Source: Ifrita kowaldi
Lineage: Eukaryota; Chordata; Aves; Passeriformes; Cinclosomatidae
Assembly: GCA_013398055.1 (NCBI GenBank)
Contig: VZRS01012056.1
Span: forward strand, 96,104-160,103
DNA: 64,000 nt
Direction: 5' to 3'
Numbering within the stretch: position 1 is the first letter of the stretch; each line of letters starts with the position of its first letter. Position numbers and translations under genes: made by a program. The notes below the pieces were generated by a model. That model saw nothing but the letters and a program-made list of their open reading frames with translations. It did not search any database and had not been told where the DNA came from. Shown piece after piece: positions 13,001 to 23,871 of the stretch.

Positions 13001-16000
13001 CCATCAATGGAAGTCAGCCCATTCAGTGCAGCACCAGCACTCTGGGGGAAGAAAGGAGCTTTAGAAACAGAAAGATGCTCTACTTAGCAGTGGTGGGAAA
13101 GGTCAGAAATGGTGACCTCCCAAACAGAGGGGAAGCTTCTGAATATTATTGAGAGATGGCATTTCTGTGGTCAAACACAAAGCTTTATTTCTGGTCAGGA
13201 CTACACTTCCGTACCGTTCTCCCAGGAAGACTCACAGCTTCTATAGCTTAGTTTAAGCTTCTATCAGGACCTTCCCAGCTTGGACAAGATCACAATGGGA
13301 ACTGCAAGAATCCTGTAAAGATGACAGAATGTGCATAGTGGCCAACATGCATACAGAAATTACACAGGCTGCTAATCACACCACTGGTTTCTGAAAGGAA
13401 TAGCAAAACGGAGCAGAAAAGACTCAGCAAATCTTACATCCAAAACCTATAGACTATAATTACATTTTGTAAACACTCTGTGCCAGCAGCTGCAATATAC
13501 TGTCAGCACACTGGGCAGAAGGCAGAAGTCAGAACAAGTAAAGGACCATGGATTGGGTAGAGACCATCCTAGAGACCATTCAAGTTATGGTGGAAAGGAT
13601 GATACACCTGGTGACAAGAACACCACCTGCTAAAGGATGCAACAGAAGAGCACTCGAAAATGAAAGATTAGAGAATTTGGAGTGGCAGCTGATCTAACAG
13701 TATCAAAACTAAAGACAAGTTCTGGATGATTCCCTATGCACATAACAAGACATGCCTAGCAGGCCATTGAACTGGAAGGATGAACAAACAAACTGCTATG
13801 TGTGAAATGCTGACAAACGGCACACAGAATGTACCCTCCTGGTAGAAACTAAAGCTACACTACTAGAAAAAAAAAAAGCAGTGCATTTATTATAAACATT
13901 CAGAGAGGAAGTTAGTGTTATCCTTTCCCTTAAAAAACAGTTTTAATTTCATGTAGTTATTTGATGGTGTCAATGTGGCAAGTTATTCTTTCAGTCTACA
14001 TAGCTTGATGGAACTGTGGAGACACAAATACAAATGCCAAACACTTCAGAGCTGTTGTTTAGCGAACAGAACTCCAAAAATAAGATAAGATGCCAGGAAA
14101 AGTATTAAAAATGGATTTTCTGGGCTATCTAGATCATACTGAATTACTGAATTTTTGATCACATGCTAATGCATCTCTTACCATCACAAACATATATATT
14201 TACAACTCGATACGCATATGTATGATTCAGTGTTACATTTAGGATTGTAGAAGCAGATCTGTCTAAAAATCAAACCTGAGGTGTTCTTCACTGGTCTCAA
14301 AACACAGAGCAAGATTACACCGGATAATCACAGCTTTCAAAATGAGAAAAAGCTAAATTTTACAGCATCGTGATTTCACAGTAGAAAACAGACAATCATG
14401 CATGCTTCAAATGACATCTAAATTTATCTTCTTTCTCTACTGCAAACAATATTTCCACTTTGCAACCATGAATTTTGCATTCTTAACACCTATAATTCAA
14501 ACAGAAGAGCAAAGCAAAGATGAGAAGACTGAATTTATTTTTACTCCAAGAACCTTTAGCTGTAAGCCAAGATCTTAATCAAAGAAATGAAAAATATTTT
14601 TAACTTTGGTAGCAGCACTCAGACCCTTGATGTACCACAACTATGATTATCAGGATTCCATGCAGAGAATCTGGAGCAGCACTGGGCTAGTGATGTTACA
14701 TGCTGAGTGACCTCAAGTTTCAAGAAGGAAAATTGGAATCACAGAGTATCCTGAGCTGGAAGGGGCCTGCAATGATCATCAGAGTCCAACTCCTGGCCCT
14801 GCACAAGTTTTGCATATTCAAAATGTTCAAGAAATTTCTAGAGGTAGAATAGGCTAAATATGGTTCAGCAGAGAAACTTCTAGAAAAAGGGAATCTCAAG
14901 AATGGACAAAAGAGATAGGTTGTTCAAAAAGCTCTTGATTTAGAACTTCCTCTAGAGTTACTGAGGAATAAAAAGTGAATTGTAGCAGGCAGAGCACTTG
15001 ATAGCTCATATGTGTTGTCATCAAGTCACCCAGTGTGAATTCCCAACTGAACTGTACATTAAGACTTGATGAAATGCTATCTGAAAAAGCTGCCATGAAC
15101 CAGAGCATGTAGAGGGCTGATGTAGCCTGCCTCTCAACAAAGCAAATCTTTCACTTTTGTTCTAATTTGCAATGATAATGATGGCAAAAAATGAGTAATT
15201 CTGCACTGCATTTTTCATCTGTAGGTATTGATCCACCTCACAGTCTATAGAACATTATAAATACTGATGAACAGAGAAAAACTGAAAATTGGCAAGAAAG
15301 CTACTTAATGCATGTATTGCCATGCATGATGGACATCATACTGTGCTGAACCAAGATAATGGGATAAGTCTTGTTCTCATTAATTTCGAAAATATTGCTG
15401 TTCCTTCAATACACCAAGGATTTGTGTCAGCAGAGCTCTGTGCAGCCCTGCTATCTGCACAATGAAGACACTAACCTGTTACCAAAGACTACACTGGAAA
15501 AGTCCACAATGAAATCTTCTGGTATTCTGAAAGAGAAGAGCAAGACAACACAGTTAGGTTTTTTTGTAACCACAGTTATATGGCCTTATCTGAAAAAACC
15601 TTAAATCTATTACAGGACACAAAAGATGTGTCAACATTTTCCATCTTCCATTGCTTAAAATTGCCTGTTCTTATGTAAGCACTTCAGTATTGATTCAGTC
15701 AGTGCTCTCAAAACCTATGTTTATATATCAGGAACCCTAAAAACTGTATTACATCCTCCTGTCCGACCTCATACAGCAACAGTATATTTCAAAAGAACCC
15801 AGTATTTGCTTAACTTCTCTCAGTAAAGTCAAGAAAAAATTTACTGATGGCTCTGACATGTGTAGAAGGCAGGCCAGCAATGCACGCCTTCAAAAATCCC
15901 AAACTTACATGTTTCATTTCACTTTCACCTCAAGCGTATTGAAGACAGAAGGAACTGCCCCCTCAAAATTCAAACAGAGGCCCTTGCAGCCAAGACTACT

Positions 16001-19000
16001 TACAAAAGGAGCATGCATGGGGACTGGTTGAATAGACTAACACACTCCATCCACTCTGCACCTCTCCACTCCTTCACCATTTCTTCAACACTGCTGTTGC
16101 CTTACAAACAAGCAGCTGTTGATTTTCAGTTCAATAGATCAGGCTGTGAATTGCAAAGACCACAGAGCAAACACTATACATTCAGCTGCCTTTGCCACAG
16201 GGACGGTAACCTCCTACAGAGAGGCAGGTTGGACAAGTGGGAGAAGTCACTCCTGCTGCTGCCACAGTTAAACCTAGCACTCACCATGAATCAGTGCCCA
16301 GAGACATTACTCAGCAGTGGCTTGAGACACACAGCAGCGTATCAAAGAAAAATCAAAGCAAACAAGGAAGTTATCTGTCCTAAAGAGCTTACAGTGTCTA
16401 ACGACCAGAGAAAAAACAACTCATCAACTCACACAGTGGGAAGATGAAACAGCAGTTACTACAGCTTGAATTCATAAAGGAAGAAATGGGATTAAATCAC
16501 ATTTTTAAATGGTGCTTGGATAAAAATGAATTAATTTTAGCAAGCTCTAGAACAGTGCTTTTTGGGCTGCAAGAGTCTGTCTTTCAGAAGAGACAAGACT
16601 ATTTCTGCAAACATTACTTATACTTTCCATGCAAGTGTATCATTAACCCATCTGGTGCTGACTGGATGTCCTGTCTATGTAGTGGAATAGCTGGAGAGAG
16701 GGGGCTGTAATATGATTATGATGATACCTATCACAATACTTGCTTGACCCAAGAGCAAGTGTTACTAAAACAGAAGCATTAACACTACCTTTGAGTTTGT
16801 AATATTTTTGCTGTGCAGTCAACAATCTTGTTGAAAATTCTGTTCCTGGCTCAAGCAGCACACATGAGGCCAGACACACACAACACAGATGACAGAACAT
16901 GGCACAGTTCTGCCTGAACTACAGATGGCAATCACTTTTCAATGGAACATTCTGAGGGAGGGACTCATAGGGCAAGAAATGTGTGATGATGTCTCAATCC
17001 CATGTTATTGGCATGAGTCATAAAGTTATTAAATAACCTGCGAGGGGAGGGAAAAAAAAGCACCTACGAGTCAGTGTGAATTTACTCTCACTGGCTCAGC
17101 CACTCAGGCTAAGAAATAGGGAATTACAACTCTTTTAAACCTGTAATATTGATCTATCTAACCAGAAGTGGGCATGTATTCCAGCCTCTCTCTTCATTAA
17201 AACAAGAAGCCAAGGTCAGGTACCTCAGCAGAAAATTGAGAATTACAAGATATTATATGGGCAGAATTAGCTCAAGCTTCAGATTCACTGAAAGAAACAA
17301 AACAGAATGCAAGAACTGAAAAAAAAATTACATGGCACAGAGCTCAAACTTTTTAAAAGAAGACAGAACAAAAAAGAGGGATATAGGCCCCTTTTCTGCC
17401 TTAAAAGGCAAAACACCTGCCCAAACATTGGATGCCAATAATGCCAAGACACCACTGTTCAACCAATGTCATGTTCTTCATGCACTTGATCACAGGATGG
17501 CCACTGCAGCAGGCTGTGTCTGAATGTAATTAGTAAGTGCTTTGAAAACAAACAAGTATTTAATCTCCAAACTCAAGCCCATTGGGAAACGTAGGAAATG
17601 ACATTTCCCAGAGGAACTGAAGATGCTAAAGGTGCTACCAAATTTTTAAGTATCACAGCTTCAGAGTAGAATAAGCTATTTAATCTTCTAAAAGTTTAGC
17701 CACAAGGTGAAGAGAGATACTCACAGGAAGTAAGACTGTCAGAGATGGAAGTTAGGAAGAGTCCCAATACTGTGAGAATACTGGGAGCATAGCAGCAACT
17801 AGCAGCACATAAAACACTCAAGTCTGGAAGCAACACAAATGCAGTTACCTAACTATTGCTGCTAGATTACCCATACTAACCAGGACAATAAAATAAAAAG
17901 ATTTATCAAGACATAAAAGATATAAAAAAAGATCATCCAGACTGAAAAGTGCCTGAGTAAAATGTATGAATAAACCATTAAGTGAGAAAGAAAACCCCAA
18001 ACACAACTACAAAAGTGTAAGTCATTAAAGTGTGGTCAAATGACAAGGACAGAGACCTTGGAGTCTGCATTTCTAGACACAGCCAGCCTGGACAGTGACT
18101 TCTGACACTCCTATACCAACTTTCTCCACTGCTCGGAAGAGGAATATTCACCCAGCCCCAGAGAATTTGGCACGGAGCTTTTAGTATTCTTCGTTATTCT
18201 GTAATCAAACTTTGCACATTCTGTGTGCACCTCAAAAAACACGAGCTCCCACTGGGTCAAAAGAAATTCATCAGTTTCTTACTGACCTACTTTAACCTGG
18301 GTGTGAACTCCATGATGTGCCAGAGGTGGCAGCTTGCATTTGAGCTCTCAAGACAAAAGGCAGGCGTAACTCCAGCACTGAGCTGCAGACAAAACTGTAT
18401 CAACTTGCAAGGAAACTTTCACCATGGCCCAAATGACACCTTTCATTGATTACACTCCAATTACATGTCTAAATCTGCAGTTTTAGTTTGCCTGAAGTTG
18501 CTCATAAAGTAAATTATGCTTATGACTTAACTGCTTATGAGGAGAAAGCCAATGTACAGGTTAACGGACAAATAAGGATGAAAAAAGATGGAATTAGAAA
18601 CGCATCTGTTTCTCTTAGGTAGCAATCAGAATGTTAAAGAAATGTGCGGAAATAGTGTTTTAAAATAATTAAATTGGTGCAGAGGTTTCTCCACAGAAGA
18701 AAACACCAACTGCTGTTATTCTCTCATTGCTTCTGAATAGAGAAATAAGGGAAAACCTATAAATATTATTAGCATTTGATATCTAGCTTTTAGGATATGA
18801 TCCCTTCAGAGATACTCATGGAAGACTGACATAAATTTTGGCAAAGGCTGTAACAAAGGTCATGATTTCTTTGGTAATGGGCAGGAGAAATCAGAGCTGA
18901 ACATGGTGGTAGGGTTTCATGAGTGTTACATCATTGACCTTTCAAAGAAGGAAAGAAGTAGGACAGTCCTTAGCTTCTGAAATGCTACCACTGTCTTACC

Positions 19001-22000
19001 AAACACTTTAAAAAATATTGCAGGGCAAGGTGGGGATGGCAGAGAGAAGGTCACTCATATTTGCATAACCTACATTACAGACTAAATTAGACCATTCTTC
19101 CCAGCATGTGAAATAAACTGCTCATGCTCAGTGCTAAATCAAGTCTTACACAACACCTGTTTTTTTCCTCTGGCTTTACGTGACGTTTGGCAACAGATGC
19201 ATTATGTGGTATTTACAGGTAATTTTTATACCAACTTCTTTGTGTAAAAAAGTTAATTTGGGGAAGCAGTTACATAAAAGCCATAAAAAAACAAACATTA
19301 AAATAACTGGTGTAATCAGGCATACCTGAGCTCCTTCAGGTCTTCCTTAAAAACCTAAAAAGAGAAGGAAGATGAAATTTTACATGATATAGCCTTAAAT
19401 GATCATTTCTTATCTACTGAATCAATAGTAGTTACTTATTTGGTATCTCTCCCCAAAAATTTTAGTCTCAGTGCCAGTAGTTTTGAAATGACTGGTGATA
19501 TATTGAAAAGAATTTTCAGAAGTGTTCAATTAAGCTGTGATTTAAAGACCTAAATATCTTGGAAGCCTTTGTTTTTCAAAACAACATCTCTGCCACTTCT
19601 TTTATGCAGCTATTCAGAAAAATCTTTCTTTTAGATTAACTATGTGCCCTTATTCTCAAATACGTTTTGCAGTTACTTGTTTACTCTATGACAACAAAAA
19701 GGAAATGGCAAAAGACAAGGTCTGAATATTAAAGGCATACTTCCACTATGTTTCCTGCAATATGGGAGCTTTCCCAGTATGTCTGGGTAAATATGAAGCT
19801 GTATCTTAAACAAGAGGTACTGGAAACCCAGAAGTGGTTCACTCGTGCAAAAATAAAATGAGAAAAGAAAAAATGTAAGGTAAAGGAACATGAAAAATTA
19901 AGAAAATAGCCATGAATAAGGGATAGGGGTTGGAAACATGGCAGGTGTGTACACATTCACACCAAACATCCACAGCATAGGCGGAAATTGCACTTTCTTC
20001 CAAATTCCACTATATTGTTCTGGTCATAAGACCTTCCTTCCTCTCTGGTGGAAATATGAACAAAGGCAGGCAAACAAATATGAGAAATTTTAAGTGTGGA
20101 CAAAAATGAGTGGTTTGTGTGAACACCCAGAGAGAGTGTTGATGCCTACGAAATAACGTTTTGCTGTGATTTCTTTGGTGGCTTTAATTTATGAGTCAAA
20201 ACAAACATGCACAGTAAACAAGATGTTGAAGCAGAAATAGATACAGGAATCATTTTCCTAAAGCTTAAATATTTTTTCAAAAAGCTCACTCTAAATCTTC
20301 ACAAAAAGTGAAAAAAATAAGTTCCAGATTTTTAACAGTTTCTTCCAACAACTTTAACTTGGAGTACCATTTTTTCATGCAGCTTCCCACCCTGGCAAAT
20401 AAGATTTAGATGGTGACTTGTGTCTCACACAGCTTCTACCTTATCAGGGTTCCAAATACTCCCAGAACTTACTTCTTGCTTGAAAGTTGATAAGGGGAGT
20501 CTCAATGCTTCTCGGAGGAGGGTGTACATGCCAGAAATGAGGAGAGCAAGTTGCTCTTCTGAGAGATTAGCACTTTCTGCAATCAGCTTGATAGATTCCT
20601 TGCAGTCTTTTCCTTCCAATGCATTAACCGTGACTGTGAATAAGAAAGCAAAGCAAGATACTTAATTTACTCAACTGTGTAGCTCTTGATTTTGATGGTC
20701 AAAGGTGCCTTGAGAAGATTCTCACCACAGGGAGAAGCCTCACAGACAAAAATGAAATCAATCATAGAGATAGTGTAGCAGAGCCTGCCATAACACTGGC
20801 TGGATAGCCCACAGATAACGTTATATGCAGTTTTTACATCACGGACTGAGCAGGCATATGAACCTGCATCTCATTTTTTAGAGTGTGATTGTTTAGCAAT
20901 AGAGTAACAGCAACAGCCTTGAAAAACGAGCTTGGTGCAAGTACAAGAGTGCTGAAATCCATCACATCTTCAAAGAGGACAAAATCTTCAGAGGAAAAAC
21001 TGCTGCCCTGCAAACTGTGAGTCACAGGCCAGCAAGAGCAGATAGTGATGGGAGATTTGTGCCAGCTCTGCATAACCTGGAGGGAGGCTGTGTCCACCCA
21101 CTCCAGGGGGATCTGCACTGGAGTCACTGCCCTGGCTCCAGGCAGTTTGAAGGACTGTGTGCCCCTGCCATGGTAGGAAGCATTTATTGCACACCCAAAA
21201 GCAGGTGATAATTTACACCAAAGTTGAACCCAGACAGTCAGGCTTCCTGGCACTGATAAAGCTTTTCAGTCTCTGTGTTCCTGCACTACACAGCAAATAC
21301 GGTTCAACATGTGTATTTACTTCTGTCCAAAATGCCTCTGCCTATACACAGCTTTATTACTTCAAGTATTACAAGGAACCCCGGAATACATTGCTCTGTT
21401 TCTGCTACTGTGCAGCAACACTTTTAGAGACAAACCAGCTACCAGATGTTTTGAGCCCTTCAAACCAAAAAGAAAATCCCTGACATGATGTTAGCTGTGA
21501 GAACATGTCAGGGTCACACCATGCTGGGCAGCAGCTACCCTTCTCTCAGCTGACCACCAACAAGCTGTGCTTTCACTCTGCTAATCAACTCTTCCATTAT
21601 TCCATTATTGTTTTACATACCCTAATTTACTCAACTGTGTAACTCTTGATTTTGATGGTCAAAGGTGCCTCAAGAAAATTCTCACCACAGGAAGAAGCCT
21701 CATAGATAACAATGAAATCAATCATTGTCAATCTTACAGCCTCAAACTCAGTAGGACACCTGTAGCTTGGGGTTGCTGTATTGTCTCCTGCACGTTATGC
21801 AGATGCCCACGGGGTCCGTGACTGCCACACACAACGTGACAGTGACTGAGCTGCTGGCTCTGGGACACAGGGCTGAGAGACGAATGACTTTAATAGCACT
21901 CAGCTGAGTTGGGAGCCATCCACAGCTGCAGAACTCCGTTCCTCATTATCACAGATTTCACAGAATTGTAGAATACAATGAACCAAGCCCCTCATTTTAT

Positions 22001-23871
22001 TTAAAGCTTAGCTCTAGCTTCCTGTCGGGAAAGGCAATGGGAAGTGTCCCAGGAGGCTGCAGCCCCTCACCTGTCACAGAATCTTCTGAGTTGTAATGGA
22101 CCCAGAAGGATCATCGAGTCCAACTCAGCCCTGCACAGGACACCCCAAGAATCCCACCAGGTGCCTGAGAGCATTGTCCCAACACTCCTTGAACACTGTC
22201 AGGCTCGTCCAAAGACCATTCTCCTGGGGAGCCTGTTTCAGTGTCCAATCACCCTCTAGGGGAATAATCTTTTCCCGATACCTAACCTGAAGCGCCCTGA
22301 CAGACACAGCATTATGCTGTTCCCTCGTGTCCTGTCACTGATCACAAGAGTGGACATCAGTGTCTGTCTCTCCGCAGCCTCTCGTGAGGAAGTTGTAGCC
22401 AGCTATGAGGTCTCCCTTCAGTCTCCTCNTGACAGAGGAGCCGTACGAGAAGTTCCTGGCCCCCGAGGAGCCGTGCCCGCTGCTCTCGCACCAGCACCCG
22501 CCGCGGGGCGGCAGCTTGAGCGAGGAGGGCTGCCTGGACGTCAGCGATTTCGGCTGCCAGCTCTCCTCCTGCCACCGCACCGACCCGCTGCACCGTTTCC
22601 ACTCCAACAGGTCTGCTCAGCGGGTCAGAGCGGGCGGGCCGGGTGATGCTGAGGGGCCGGGTGATGCTGAGGGGCCGGGGCGGGCGGCGCGGCGGTGGCG
22701 GAAGGGTCGGGGCCGCCCCTGAGCAGGGCCGCGCATCCTTCCCGCGCTGCCCTGCCGGGGACGAGCCGGCCATGGCCGGGCTGCAGGTGCGCCGCGTGTC
22801 CGCCGCCGCNTTGTCAATCTTACAGCCTCAAACTCAGTAGGACACCTGTAGCTTGGGGTTGCTGTATTGTCTCCTGCACGTTATGCAGATGCCCACGGGG
22901 TCCGTGACTGCCACACACAACGTGACAGTGACTGAGCTGCTGGCTCTGGGACACAGGGCTGAGAGACGAATGACTTTAATAGCACTCAGCTGAGTTGGGA
23001 GCCATCCACAGCTGCAGAACTCCGTTCCTCATTATCACAGATTTCACAGAATTGTAGAATACAATGAACCAAGCCCCTCATTTTATTTAAAGCTTAGCTC
23101 TAGCTTCCTGTCGGGAAAGGCAATGGGAAGTGTCCCAGGAGGCTGCAGCCCCTCACCTGTCACAGAATCTTCTGAGTTGTAATGGACCCAGAAGGATCAT
23201 CGAGTCCAACTCAGCCCTGCACAGGACACCCCAAGAATCCCACCAGGTGCCTGAGAGCATTGTCCCAACACTCCTTGAACACTGTCAGGCTCGTCCAAAG
23301 ACCATTCTCCTGGGGAGCCTGTTTCAGTGTCCAATCACCCTCTAGGGGAATAATCTTTTCCCGATACCTAACCTGAAGCGCCCTGACAGACACAGCATTA
23401 TGCTGTTCCCTCGTGTCCTGTCACTAGTCACCAGAGAGGACATCAGTGTCTGTCTCTCCGCAGCCTCTCGTGAGGAAGTTGTAGCCAGCTATGAGGTCTC
23501 CCTTCAGTCTCCTCCAGGCTGAACAGACCAAGTGACCTCAGTCCATATGGCTTCCCTTCTAGGCCTTTCACCATATTCGTTGCTCTCCTTTGGAAGCCCT
23601 CTAACAGTTATCGTTGCCTTCCCGTGAGGACCCACGGCTTCCTCGGGGAACGCGGCTCCTGCCCATGGGCTCTGGCTGGGAACCCCCCGCGTCCCCGCGC
23701 GCGGGTAGCGGGGCCCTTCCGCGCCGGGACGGCGCCTCGCGGTCCCGCACGCGCCCTACCTTTGAGGAGCCGCCGGAAGGTCTCCCTGCCCACGTCCTGC
23801 ACACCCCGGGCCATGGCGTCCACCTCGGCCGGCACGCGCGGGCCCAGGAACCCGCGGCCGCCGCCGCCCTC
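6997..23871 (-). CDS. COMMD5: COMMD5, multi-exon gene (exons split; 5' end in gap)
   Basis: COMM domain-containing protein 5 (HCaRG). COMMD proteins form a ring in the Commander/CCC complex that works with retriever in endosomal recycling and also influence NF-kB signalling. Exons seen: 23760-23871, 20473-20633, 19326-19354, 11393-11488, 9610-9685 and 6997-7098. Phases are compatible at every junction, with canonical GT-AG sites. Key matches to remembered human COMMD5 are EVDAMARG plus TFRRLLK in exon 1, SANLSEEQLALLISGMYTLL in exon 2, then DFRWRVDVAIST, SLARALQPSILM, KLSDGTAHRFE and AKFQELRYNVAL of the COMM domain, ending in IQD. The start codon is lost in the gap at 23872. A segment of about 17 residues (human IPQDL to GSQ) between the 29-bp and 96-bp exons was not found. 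The apparent overlap with FAM199X is an assembly artefact. Human COMMD5 is on 8q24, so this chromosomal setting differs. Confidence 0.88.
7099..9609 (-). other. COMMD5 last intron
   Basis: AT-rich intron of 2.5 kb. It has a short CAA-rich tract near 8495-8512. The longest frame inside (8860-9288, minus, 142 codons) shows no domain I recognise. Confidence 0.7.
9610..9685 (-). CDS. COMMD5: COMMD5 COMM-domain exon (SLARALQPS)
   Basis: The exon lies between acceptor ATTTCAG|TTCAC and donor GAA|GTAAGT. It encodes SLARALQPSILMMMKLSDGT, then AHRFE. The first base completes a Ser codon begun as AG in the upstream exon. Confidence 0.92.
9686..11392 (-). other. COMMD5 intron
   Basis: 1.7 kb intron with no recognisable gene or repeat. 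Confidence 0.7.
11393..11488 (-). CDS. COMMD5: COMMD5 COMM-domain exon (DFRWRVDVAIST)
   Basis: The acceptor is CTCTTCAG|GCGTCC and the donor ACAAG|GTATAA. The exon (96 bp) encodes RPASEGTALIQRSRLPSIQD, then FRWRVDVAIST. FRWRVDV is the COMM-domain signature motif. The N-terminal half aligns position by position with the human RPLLDSVAQQQGAWLPH stretch but is diverged. Confidence 0.92.
12709..12719. other. Assembly gap (11 N)
   Basis: A run of 11 Ns. It lies in the interval where the missing COMMD5 exon should be. Confidence 0.95.
14736..14808 (-). mobile_element. CR1 LINE 3' fragment
   Basis: 'aatcacagagtatcctgagc' followed by 'tggaaggggcctgcaatgat' and 'agtccaactcctggccctgc' is the diverged, reversed CR1 3' tail. 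Confidence 0.75.
19326..19354 (-). CDS. COMMD5: COMMD5 29-bp microexon
   Basis: The exon lies between acceptor CTTTTTAG|GTTTTTAAGG and donor CTCAG|GTATG. It encodes VFKEDLKEL plus two bases, matching human TFRDQLQEL. Phase 0 in and phase 2 out are compatible with both the upstream exon and the 96-bp exon. Confidence 0.8.
19355..20472 (-). other. COMMD5 intron
   Basis: 1.1 kb AT-rich intron; nothing recognised. Confidence 0.7.
20473..20633 (-). CDS. COMMD5: COMMD5 N-terminal domain exon
   Basis: The acceptor is ATTCACAG|TCACGG and the donor CAAGAA|GTAAGT. The exon (161 bp) encodes TVNALEGKDCKESIKLIAES, then ANLSEEQLALLISGMYTLLR and EALRLPLSTFKQE. It matches the helical N-terminal domain of COMMD5 closely. 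Confidence 0.92.
20662..20767. repeat. 105-bp direct repeat, copy 1
   Basis: The segment starting taatttactcaactgtgtag recurs at about 90% identity at 21622-21726. This copy ends only about 28 bases upstream of the COMMD5 exon 2 acceptor on the minus strand. Confidence 0.8.
21622..21726. repeat. 105-bp direct repeat, copy 2
   Basis: Partner of 20662-20767, same orientation, 855 bases apart. A contig (from 22811) begins exactly at the end of this copy, so the repeat probably caused the assembly break. Confidence 0.8.
21725..22428. other. Assembly duplicate (partner 22811-23514)
   Basis: This block is repeated at an offset of 1086 bases. It is identical as far as I compared it, apart from a cluster of about four mismatches near 22341-22352. 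It ends at a single-N gap. It is the end of one contig overlapping the start of another rather than a genomic repeat. Confidence 0.85.
22075..22428 (-). mobile_element. CR1 LINE 3' part (copy in overlap)
   Basis: Reverse CR1: 'gttgtaatggacccagaagg', 'cctggggagcctgtttcagt', 'gatacctaacctgaagcgcc' and 'tgttccctcgtgtcctgtca' are typical CR1 3' blocks. It is cut by the gap at 22429. The same insertion appears at 23161. Confidence 0.85.
22429..22429. other. Assembly gap (single N)
   Basis: CR1 sequence abuts FAM199X exon 1 coding sequence across this N. The two are not truly adjacent. Confidence 0.9.
22430..22610 (+). CDS. FAM199X: FAM199X exon 1 (5'-partial)
   Basis: Two bases plus 59 codons, starting TEEPYEKFLAPEEPCPLL and ending DPLHRFHSN plus AG at donor AACAG|GTCTGC. 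The codon across the gap is NTG, so a Met here cannot be excluded. Human has extra residues before YEKFL, so some N-terminus is probably missing. Confidence 0.92.

Larger units (their letters stand above)
11489..19325 (-). other. COMMD5 intronic interval, one exon possibly unlocated
   Basis: A 7.8 kb interval holding an 11-N gap at 12709-12719 and a CR1 tail at 14736. A coding exon of about 51 bp (human IPQDL...FGSQ) is expected here. I searched by eye for its reverse-complement codons without success. The 144-codon frame at 16013-16447 (plus) has no recognisable features. Confidence 0.6.

Noticed and set aside
13022..13050. Acceptor-like TTCTTCCCCCAG on the minus strand as the start of the missing COMMD5 exon
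   Set aside because: In the required phase it hits a stop after five codons and does not resemble the IPQDL segment.
16013..16447. 144-codon plus-strand frame in COMMD5 intron
   Set aside because: Antisense to the gene, with no recognisable composition, signal or motif.
20662..21726. Solo retrotransposon with long terminal repeats
   Set aside because: The direct repeats lack the usual terminal dinucleotides and no target-site duplication was seen, so only 'direct repeat' is claimed.
22044..23376. Two identical predicted proteins at 22044 and 23130
   Set aside because: Both are frames in reversed CR1 sequence, and the repetition is the contig overlap, not a gene duplication.
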